From the IMG/VR virus record IMGVR_UViG_3300006052_000015, positions 1 through 43,736 of that record: a stretch of 43,736 bases of DNA; one strand, 5' to 3'. A program made the translations under genes and the position numbers. The stretch comes from a virus. This document shows positions 28,301 to 35,153 of the stretch, one piece after another (position 1 is the first letter of the stretch; every line of letters starts with the position of its first letter). A model generated the notes under the pieces. The model saw only the letters and a program-made list of their open reading frames with translations, made no database searches and was not told the origin of the DNA.

Positions 28301-31300
28301 GTTTGCTGATTTAGTACAGTTCTTAAAGGAATTCTTTGTAGGAGAGAATGCAACATTCAATACAGAGAAGCTTTTCAAGCAAATTGGTAATGGATATTAC
28401 AAAGACTATGTTCCTTATGAGGCTCCTTTGGCTTTTGCTAAACAGGGACTTATTGACATTGATGATGTTCAAACTGGTCCAGATGCTGAATACAGGATAG
28501 TAAATATTCCTGCTACACAAATCCATGAGATTATGCAGCAGATGACCTACTCCACTCTTAAGTCTTTGACTAAGAAGGATGAGAGTTTATTCACTATCCC
28601 TAAGGTTAATAAGACCATCCTTTACACTCAATTAAAAAAGGAAATACTGGATTTGATTGAACATAGAGCTAGCTTAATTGCCCAGGCTCTGGATAATAAA
28701 GAAATCACAAACGAAGAAGCTGCTGATAAGTTCAACAACCTCAAGTATTTACATGATAATGTAAATGCTGAGTGGGATAATCTTACCAAGAAGCATGAAG
28801 AGGAATATCTGAAACAGTATTCTATTGAGTTTGATGATAATGACAACACTACTATAACAGATGAAAACAACTCTGGTAAGGAAGACTATATTGATGCTAG
28901 AAAAGTAGATAACTTTAGAAAGGCTAATAGTGCTATTAAGTTGTTATTGGCTACTCTTCCAGAGACACAGGTAGGGGAGAATGGTAAGCTTAGCTTAAAG
29001 CGTTCTTCTATACATGGAGCAATGCTTATGCCATTAGACAGAGTGTTTATCACATTGATGAACAATCTACATGAGTCCACTACATTAGAAGATATGTTAA
29101 ATAAGCTTAGAGAGTTTGCTAGACAGAACCGTAACTACGAAGCTCTTTATACAAGATTAACTAAGAATGATGTAAATTCAGATAGTGTAGATTTCAGTAA
29201 AATTACTAATGAGCACAACATCCAACTTTTAGCTTCTTTCTGGAAGACATTCAAAAAGCAGAATCCTGATGTTAAAACAGTGTTTATCCTTCCTACAGGA
29301 GAGGTGATTATTGGAGAATCTAACTTGTCTAGCGCTGCTAAGCAAGCTAAGAATGATATGTACAACTCTGTATTATCTTCTGCAAAGGATAACAAAAATC
29401 CTTATATCAAGTTTGATAAGAAGGATAAGGTATATAATGCCACTCCTTTAGCTAAGTCTTATAAGCTTCTTCCTTCCACCCTGGACACATATATTGCATT
29501 CTTAAAAGGAATGGGTGTACCGTTTACAGTTAAAGAATTGAAGAGATTGAAACCTAATCAATTGAATCAGTTTAAGAAAGCTACAGAAGGCTTACTTTTA
29601 AGCTTGTCTAAAATTGAGGGATTGGTTGATATTAACAAGAAAACTCTTGATGTAGAAGGACGTTTGTTGGAATTGGGAACTATCAGGGCTATCCTTGAGA
29701 ATCCTGATTTTGAGAGCACATTCTTTAATATTAACGGTGAGCGTACCCAGACTTACATTGGAACCAACTCTGTAAGTAATCTTTATGATGTTATTTCCAA
29801 GTTGAAGAATATCAGTGAATTAGCTAACACCCCATATAAGTATTTGTTAACTGATGCCTTTACAAAAGGATCTACTGTTATCAATGCTATGTTCAACCCA
29901 GAGACAGGAAATAGAAGAGAGACAGGTGAGGAATTCCTTAAAACTGGCTATGTCAATGGATTAGTTAATGAGGCTAAAGGAAGAGAGAAAGATCCTGCAA
30001 GATATAACCTGAAAGACAGATTCATCCAGGAGTTGAATATGAACAACGATGGTTGGTATCTTAACCTCATCCCAGGTGATGCTTCCATAGAGCACACTAA
30101 TTATGTAGGAAATCATATCTCCAAGGAAGGATATACAAATAATGCACATCATAAAATCTTCAAAGACTATTTCATCTCTGAGCTTAATGTAGCTAGAGAG
30201 GGTAGGAAGATTGTCTATGTAGGTGATAGAAAGTCTGATGACTTGAGATTCTTCAAGGATATACTTGGAGCTTCTTTACACAAAGATATAGTAAAAGAAG
30301 AGGGTAGCCCTGAGGAAGTATATGCTAAATACGAGAGTAAAATCAATAGTGCTTTAGACAAGTTCATAAAGGATAAAGCTGCTGCTCTTAGACAAACACT
30401 CCAGAAATACGGTATCGTAAGCTATGAACAAGAAGGACTCACTGTAGATGGACTTTCTTTCGTAGAGGAAAATCCTACAGAAGAAGCTTTAAACAAGGCT
30501 TTGGAATTATCTACAGCTAACTACATGGTAGCTAATATTGAATTCCACAAGCTGATCTATTCTGATCCTTACTTCTATAAGGATGAATTAAAACGTATTA
30601 AGAACTTCAATTCTCCTGGTCAAGCTTTATTGGCTAATTCTCCAGAGATCAATGATAGACTTAACTCCATCTATAACAAAGGTTATGAGAAGGGGGATAT
30701 TGGTTTCACAGATATGACTAGAGATCATTTTAGATCTTCAGTGATTTCTGACGTATTTAGCTCTAAAGATCTTGAAGGTTATGATCCTTTCGAGGAAACT
30801 GATGGTGGTGGTTACATCTCCATGAAGGCTAATCGTGTATTCAGACTTAGAGCTGGAGATTGGACTGAGGATAATGAAAGACAATACAGATATGATGTAG
30901 CTTTTGAGAAAGAGAAAAAGAAAATTGATCTTTCTAAGGAAGAAGAAGAATTGCTGAAAAAAGGTAATCCTTCTGTGAAGAGTACCTACACTCCTATTAA
31001 GCCTATTGTACGTGGATCTAAAGATGATGGTGAATCATTCAATGATGTAGTGTTGGATAAATTCGCTTTAGTTCCCCTATCATACAGAATCTTATTTGAA
31101 CTGAATCCTTCTTCTAATGCCATTAAGCATTACAATAAGATGCAGAGAGAAGATGTAGATTACACTGTATTTGCATCTGGTAGGAAGGTGGGAGCTGGTA
31201 TCACTACACCTTTATATAATGAGGACGGTAGCTACAACACTCTTCCTTTCAATGAAGTTAATAACATTCCTTTTGAAATTGTAGCTGTACAAACTGAAGT

Positions 31301-34300
31301 TCCTTCTAAGGAATCTAACACTGTAACCCAAGGATCACAGGTAACCAAATTGGTTACATTGGATTACATGGAGAATGGTGTACCTGTTGACTACAAAGGA
31401 TCTAACTGGGAAGCTGAAACTGACAAAGAAGCAGCTTCACCTATATACAAGGAGATAAAGAATAACCAAACCCTGCTTGAGGAGTCTATTAAAGAAGGAT
31501 ATAACATCCTCTTAAATAAGCTTGGAATCAAGGCTGTAGGGAAAGGTTTTGAAATTGGTGATGTAGACAAGCTTGTTGATACCCTTAAGAGTGAAATCTT
31601 CAAAAGAGAAGTAAATGATAATATTGTAGATGCCTTCAATGGCTACAAGAAAGGTGACGTTATCCTGGAAGCTACTCCTGCATACCAGAAAATAAGGAAT
31701 ATCCTCTATTCAATTGCTGATAAGTCTGTCGTAAGACGTAAGATTAATGGTGGACAGAAGGTTCAAATTCCTTCTACATTATTAGAATCTGTAAAGGCTG
31801 AAGCTACAAAGGTGAAAGGTAAGAATGTATATTCTTCTGACACCTTGAATTTCTATGTAGATAAGGATGGTCAGAGAGTATGTGAGGTGATGGTTGGAAG
31901 ATGGTTTGATTCTGATAAATCAGACGCTGAGCTTATTAAGGAGCTAAATGAAACTGGCGCTTTAAATGGCGTAGGTTTCCGTATTCCTACACAGAAACAG
32001 AACTCCATTGATGTATTCAAAATTAAACAACTTCTTCCTAGGGAGTTTGGTGATAGTGTTGTAATTCCTTCTGCTCTTGTTAAGAAAGTAGGATCTGACT
32101 TTGATATAGATAAACTTTCTGTCTACCTTAAGAATGTCTACAAAGACCTTAAGGGTAATACGAAAGTTGTACCTTTCTTAGGATATGGTGAGCAAGCTAA
32201 AAAGCAATTTGCTTCCATGTACGAAGAAGGGGCATTCCTCACTGATGAGCAAAGAAAGAAAGCTCAGAAATGGATTAAGAATAGAAAGATTGAAGATAAA
32301 GACGAAGCTACGGAATCCCTCTTCAAGGCTATATTTGGAGAACAAGGGTTTGAAGCTTCTTATGAGCAAGAAGTAATTGATGATCTATTAGACTCTGAAA
32401 CTGATGCTCAGTTCAAAGAAAAGGTAGTAAATCAGAAATATAAGGAGAGCTTAGAGAATGCTTACATCCAATCCCTGGAAAACCTTATAAGTCATCCTCT
32501 TAACTTTGAACGTCTTACCACTCCTAACTCTGCTGACCAGTTAAAGGCGCTAAGCAAGGAGATTGTTAAAAAGACCAATTCTGAGGAATATGACTATAGC
32601 TCTGTAGGTAACATGTTGGATAGACAGTTTATGTCATCCTTAAGACAGGACTTCCTGACAGGTAAGTATGCTATTGGTATTGCAGCCACTAGCCAGACTA
32701 ACCACTCTCAGAATCAAAGAACTAACATCTATATCGACACTGATAAATTAGCTGATCTCCCAGATACAGACAAAAGATGGTTGGGCGATGGACAAATTAA
32801 GTTCAAGAAGTTCAACACTGTAGATGTAAATGGTAAGAAAAGACCATCTCTATCTGGTATCAAGAATGCAGCAGGTGATTACATCTCTGACATTATTGGT
32901 CAGTTTATTGATGGATATGTGGATATTTCAAAAGGTCCTTGGATTATGCAAATGGGAGCTTCTCCTAATGTTGCTGGTCTGTGGTTGTTCCTTACTAAGA
33001 TTGGTGTACCTATCAAAACTGTAGGTTATTTCATGAACCAGCCTATTGTTAAGGATTACTTACGTTCTGTGGAAAATGCTGGATACACCTACCTTTTCAT
33101 GGAAGACTTTGTCAATAAGACTAAGGATGAGTATGCTACTACAGAAAAGGCTATTGTAAGTTTCCCTACAGAAGCAGAACTTGAGCGTACATTAGGTAAG
33201 GACGTAGAAAAGATGTCTGGTGCTCAGAAGCTCCAACAACAGCTTATTCTTGATGAATTCATGAAGTATGCCAAAATGGCTGAGCAATTGTTCTTAGTAC
33301 AACAGGCTTCTAACTTTGATACAGCTACCCTGAATGATCCTTATCTAATCTTCAAGAAGCTTAAGCAATTAGAGCGTTCTAAGACTAGTATTATATCATC
33401 CGTAGATAAGCTCATCTCTAACTCCTTCATTGGAGCTTTGAAGAATACAATACAAGATGTAAGAAATGCTTTCTCTACAATCCTTATATCTGATAAATCA
33501 GAGAAACCTACCCCAGGTAGCCAATCTGTGAGAGAGGTGTTAGAGACAGTGTTGTCTCCATATATAGACCTTAATGATAGGGACTTTGTAAAGATTAGCC
33601 AAAAGGCTGTAGCTGATATGTTCGATTGGGCTGTTCAGACTAACCAGCAATTAAATGCTAAAGTGAAAGATATTCTTCTTGGAAGCGACACTGAAGAAAG
33701 CGCTGCTGAAGAGATAATGAAATTTGTCAATAAAGTGAAAGCTGATGAAAGCCATCCTTTACATGATAATTATATCATCAATTCCATCAGAAGAGAGACA
33801 GGAAGTGCTAAAGAAAACACCCCTAATAACCTATCCCTGGTAGCTAAGAGTAGCAAGGTGTATGACCAAAATCAGGTGATTTATGGATTTAATGAACTTA
33901 AGAAAGGAATGAAGGATGAGAATTCCAACCTTTATGATAAGTTGGTATATTTGGCTGTGCTACAGAGTGGGTTAGTTAATTCTAAAATTTCCTTCACGCA
34001 ACTGCTTCCTTATGAGGACTTTAAAAATATATACAATGAAACCTTGTCTATATTAAATAAAATGCCTAATTTAGCGGACTTTAAAAAACTGAATGTCTTT
34101 GAAAGAAACAATTGGAATAACTCAGACATTGTGCCATTCTTAAAGTCTAGGCCGTTTAAGAGTAAGAAAGGAAAGTGGATATTTAACAGGGAAGTTGAAT
34201 TTGCAGATAGAAAACTGAAGAGTGCCTTTGAAAAAGGAATATTACCAAGAACTATCAGTGTATCTGCTAACTCCAGAGAAGGAAAGAATGACTTCATGGT

Positions 34301-34685
34301 ATATTCATGGGAACCTTATATTACTAAAGAGAAGAAGAAACAGCTTAGAGCTAAGGGTGATTACTCTTATATTAAGAAAGGGTTATTCCAAAAGGTCTAT
34401 AATAGTGTAACAGGAGAGCCTGAAAAAACAACATACAAAAGCCCAGAGGGTAGAGTTTACGAGAGTTATGTTTATAAGGCAGTTAATGCATGGGGAGATA
34501 GTTTTAGAGCTAACGAGTTCTATAATAGTCCTCAACAGTCTGTTATCAATAATGGATTTGAATCGGTAAAGCAGGAAGTTATTGATGATGAGATCATAAG
34601 CATTCTTAACAAGAAACCAGTTAAGAGTGTGATTAAAGTCAAGAAGGAAAAACCTTCTAATAGTGACGTACCAAACTGTGCATAA
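22392..34685 (+). CDS. Giant virion protein with crAss-like DNA-dependent RNA polymerase
   Basis: This 4097-residue protein has residues about 100-260 and 440-480 with Gly/Ala-rich hydrophobic stretches (GFSAGAALSGGIYAGALKAI) that may contact membrane. Residues about 920-1170 are a long charged coiled coil. A Lys/Glu/Pro linker lies near 1665-1690. A zincin-like motif occurs at 1890 (HEVFE, H1890 to E1894) with a possible third-ligand helix (EELAEEFRDYI, about 1938). The polymerase region is roughly 2780-3430. It includes YISMKANRVFRLRAGDWTED, then VTQGSQVTKL near 2980, a possible beta-like barrel. GFRIPTQKQNSIDVF leads to GSDFDIDK with D3236, D3238 and D3240, matching the magnesium-binding DxDxD of virion polymerases such as Cellulophaga phage phi14:2 gp66. 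That protein is about 2180 residues, so here a cargo-type N-terminus appears fused to the polymerase. Confidence 0.85.
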   Translation: MADNTPLVDLNSLEKSYSNYTPPTNTDIPNLPFKTPSLSVPTNDGIPVSALTALENSVASKKNGKLTGGGISRTLAEVSSDRYSNFVPGDYDNEDAYAQGQGWTSKMVNGVGKGLSLTGTTLLQSTVGLVNSVARAIGDGRAASFYDNDFNRALDEWNKKLENDLPNYYTNVEKNANWYSPKKLLTANFFWDGIVKNLGFSAGAALSGGIYAGALKAIPLTARLFSIGKAAETLAATEEALLSAGKAAETYGKIKNLSDKFVQSYNILNPGGRALVAGLATTGEAGFEAYNNLNQFRDERIQEYKNSHNGQEPIGADLDAINSEADHVGNSSFLLNTGLLSATNYIQFPKILGSSYTAEKGLVNGLAKETRDIVKNEAGQFVEQLPTTRFGKLLHTVNKIRPYTFSTSEGFEEGAQYAIQVGTQDYYNKKYKGQAADFVGSLAEGITQTLGTNEGMENVLIGGLSGSLMMAKGNFQQAREKGLNTAQAIQSFNKWKLSDFTKDTIDSVNRGTAIQEDREKAIKAGDVLEAKDLSADYIINYLTPRIKYGRMDLVKSDIADMKTLAMSDEGFAQLQSEGKALATDTKDKFLQRLANLESTAENVKSLYQSLNLRYGGLVDKNGKAVYSPEVMDKMVYAASKVADYDKRIPTISNNLLLKGIDPTLVINDLAKGNNASYEKALADINELSVNADVKEDLIRDLQDVSELSLRRQKFLKEYDEIKKNPNGAKEVEEVPAPVAPGEKPATIKIKTKTGEGDYEIGTEYFLGKVVDHDAKGNEIVRFPRLTILGENEDGTIKIKTSNGNTRDISKAELADYKLSKVSDTLANKKAKFFMDNVNNVFEFNFGKGKKQKGRLEYSPKEKVLNFVYKGKDGKIKRIEVTGDQFVAKEGFKNALITKIGEVTPAEQKSMEDFAKEKDERQAEKRAYRLQVLNDLFNDLSEKHTAAKKLIAQKESQVKTINEELAELEEKIKGSDLTKKNRFKASTKRALNAAMKLSRMKDQLTNEIESLRSESDELELNASYVADLADNIDQLPTDSKEFLAELKDQKAIMEDLILETGKQINSISSLIDKVGRVLESAIDLVRYNVAQFKAKFPKAPLALGAEFNDFLEANPNFLKNKPEYISDLNTLEDFVSQVEDLDITPNERTLGELKDELKELQAQLADLEKEYKAKDAILSRFQEVAEQYKVQKQQEEKLAKDEGLRKSLLGTNSNDVENNVDQKDYQPEAKKSDLNVVGSTVPVNDAIPYQERVNKFGVKFHSMPNRDKLKGVHVTLKTEDAILPGLIGHLTKDAPGVDKNDVIAFVIVQENGDGSINLVDENGEVITEGKDLLNTAIYQVKPASKLEMTYNGKKETMFRSSTPLNVQEELSKQYVAERAAILAQTSLAPALDIDASFGQLEYVKTTDQKGNVKVDYEARTSSEDAGLIKSTDLAEKRLIRVATTNTAESNGSVTFNTPLGRVFLEIPGGLVKLINSKFNKKKAETIFKAIHALAKEAVSAENGIKSEKSTQLLSWLKSVVYWGIPKNKAGYNSIWFQEVADTETKALMPKLFISGEGASFDFTPSGLEQNKDVIIALLEGLYHNTNATMVNVDSYNKPYYEITDIAPDGTIKTQEWPNYQTYLLSGKGRDAKDIPLSTRVAPAQEGKPNRKGIYFTISNTADNYVIPKEAPKSKTPKKEEKKQEPKKEEPKAPSPQFVYDGETKNVFDSAIGRIVFAADKTGKIFFFEDAEGKLDEETAATVKKLAESKGISEDKAKDVIYASLKKHIGPDIAAIKIPKQAPLTPAKISTKAEKGPSEATAPGKVRNPFGQSKAVAPDDEVYRLKLVEEIKKFEGENWKAVEAFLKKNFPNIPVYRVKNIIQASNGRQAWGMLQNGAIYLYTNAEVGTAYHEVFEAVWKMFAKPAEQQSVLKEFRGRKGSFTDRPTGKTVEYSKATDEQIKEELAEEFRDYILYNKIPAKPTDGRPFIVKLFADLVQFLKEFFVGENATFNTEKLFKQIGNGYYKDYVPYEAPLAFAKQGLIDIDDVQTGPDAEYRIVNIPATQIHEIMQQMTYSTLKSLTKKDESLFTIPKVNKTILYTQLKKEILDLIEHRASLIAQALDNKEITNEEAADKFNNLKYLHDNVNAEWDNLTKKHEEEYLKQYSIEFDDNDNTTITDENNSGKEDYIDARKVDNFRKANSAIKLLLATLPETQVGENGKLSLKRSSIHGAMLMPLDRVFITLMNNLHESTTLEDMLNKLREFARQNRNYEALYTRLTKNDVNSDSVDFSKITNEHNIQLLASFWKTFKKQNPDVKTVFILPTGEVIIGESNLSSAAKQAKNDMYNSVLSSAKDNKNPYIKFDKKDKVYNATPLAKSYKLLPSTLDTYIAFLKGMGVPFTVKELKRLKPNQLNQFKKATEGLLLSLSKIEGLVDINKKTLDVEGRLLELGTIRAILENPDFESTFFNINGERTQTYIGTNSVSNLYDVISKLKNISELANTPYKYLLTDAFTKGSTVINAMFNPETGNRRETGEEFLKTGYVNGLVNEAKGREKDPARYNLKDRFIQELNMNNDGWYLNLIPGDASIEHTNYVGNHISKEGYTNNAHHKIFKDYFISELNVAREGRKIVYVGDRKSDDLRFFKDILGASLHKDIVKEEGSPEEVYAKYESKINSALDKFIKDKAAALRQTLQKYGIVSYEQEGLTVDGLSFVEENPTEEALNKALELSTANYMVANIEFHKLIYSDPYFYKDELKRIKNFNSPGQALLANSPEINDRLNSIYNKGYEKGDIGFTDMTRDHFRSSVISDVFSSKDLEGYDPFEETDGGGYISMKANRVFRLRAGDWTEDNERQYRYDVAFEKEKKKIDLSKEEEELLKKGNPSVKSTYTPIKPIVRGSKDDGESFNDVVLDKFALVPLSYRILFELNPSSNAIKHYNKMQREDVDYTVFASGRKVGAGITTPLYNEDGSYNTLPFNEVNNIPFEIVAVQTEVPSKESNTVTQGSQVTKLVTLDYMENGVPVDYKGSNWEAETDKEAASPIYKEIKNNQTLLEESIKEGYNILLNKLGIKAVGKGFEIGDVDKLVDTLKSEIFKREVNDNIVDAFNGYKKGDVILEATPAYQKIRNILYSIADKSVVRRKINGGQKVQIPSTLLESVKAEATKVKGKNVYSSDTLNFYVDKDGQRVCEVMVGRWFDSDKSDAELIKELNETGALNGVGFRIPTQKQNSIDVFKIKQLLPREFGDSVVIPSALVKKVGSDFDIDKLSVYLKNVYKDLKGNTKVVPFLGYGEQAKKQFASMYEEGAFLTDEQRKKAQKWIKNRKIEDKDEATESLFKAIFGEQGFEASYEQEVIDDLLDSETDAQFKEKVVNQKYKESLENAYIQSLENLISHPLNFERLTTPNSADQLKALSKEIVKKTNSEEYDYSSVGNMLDRQFMSSLRQDFLTGKYAIGIAATSQTNHSQNQRTNIYIDTDKLADLPDTDKRWLGDGQIKFKKFNTVDVNGKKRPSLSGIKNAAGDYISDIIGQFIDGYVDISKGPWIMQMGASPNVAGLWLFLTKIGVPIKTVGYFMNQPIVKDYLRSVENAGYTYLFMEDFVNKTKDEYATTEKAIVSFPTEAELERTLGKDVEKMSGAQKLQQQLILDEFMKYAKMAEQLFLVQQASNFDTATLNDPYLIFKKLKQLERSKTSIISSVDKLISNSFIGALKNTIQDVRNAFSTILISDKSEKPTPGSQSVREVLETVLSPYIDLNDRDFVKISQKAVADMFDWAVQTNQQLNAKVKDILLGSDTEESAAEEIMKFVNKVKADESHPLHDNYIINSIRRETGSAKENTPNNLSLVAKSSKVYDQNQVIYGFNELKKGMKDENSNLYDKLVYLAVLQSGLVNSKISFTQLLPYEDFKNIYNETLSILNKMPNLADFKKLNVFERNNWNNSDIVPFLKSRPFKSKKGKWIFNREVEFADRKLKSAFEKGILPRTISVSANSREGKNDFMVYSWEPYITKEKKKQLRAKGDYSYIKKGLFQKVYNSVTGEPEKTTYKSPEGRVYESYVYKAVNAWGDSFRANEFYNSPQQSVINNGFESVKQEVIDDEIISILNKKPVKSVIKVKKEKPSNSDVPNCA

Positions 34686-35143
34686 TGAAAAACCAATTAT
34701 TTTTAGACAAAGCTATTAATGTATTTTTAGCTGTCGGTGTCGCAACATTTATTATATTAATAAACATGGCCATTCTGAATTTACTAATACCTGGATGGCA
34801 TATGATTCCTGGTGATAAAAATGCTCCTTGGCAAGCTGCTGTAAGAGGAATAACAGCAGCTCCTCTTCTTGAAGAACTTATATTTCGTTTTATTCCCATT
34901 TCTTTAGCATTGAAATTTGACTGGTTTAAGAGTGATGAAAAAGCTCAAATATTACTAGTAGCATTAATAGCCTGTGCATTTGGATATATGCATGGCGGCA
35001 CATATAATATTGCCATACAAGGTGTAGCAGGATTTGCTTTTGGATGGGTATATATAAAGAATGGAATGTCCTATTGGTCATCAGTAGCAGCCCATGCATT
35101 CTATAATTTCTTAATTTATTTCGTATTTCCTGTAATCATGTAA
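34685..35143 (+). CDS. CPBP/CAAX-type intramembrane metalloprotease (Abi family)
   Basis: This 152-residue membrane protein has three family motifs in order: EELIFRF with E63, E64 and R68; FGYMH with F99 and H103; and HAFYN with H137 and N141. These are the metal-binding and catalytic residues of the CPBP (CAAX protease and bacteriocin-processing, formerly Abi) family, and all are intact. There are about four hydrophobic segments, beginning with residues 8-34. It is short for the family (often over 200 residues) but keeps the core. The start overlaps the polymerase stop by one base and the next cargo gene starts ten bases later, so it is co-translated with virion proteins. The substrate is unknown; processing a phage ejection protein or attacking a host membrane protein are both guesses. 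Confidence 0.85.
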   Translation: MKNQLFLDKAINVFLAVGVATFIILINMAILNLLIPGWHMIPGDKNAPWQAAVRGITAAPLLEELIFRFIPISLALKFDWFKSDEKAQILLVALIACAFGYMHGGTYNIAIQGVAGFAFGWVYIKNGMSYWSSVAAHAFYNFLIYFVFPVIM

Positions 35144-35153
35144 ACCATATATA

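Noticed and set aside
22392-34685. General recoding of TAG or TGA as in some crAss-like phages
   Set aside because: The very long genes contain no in-frame TAG or TGA, so the standard code explains them; only the site at 8406 remains of interest.
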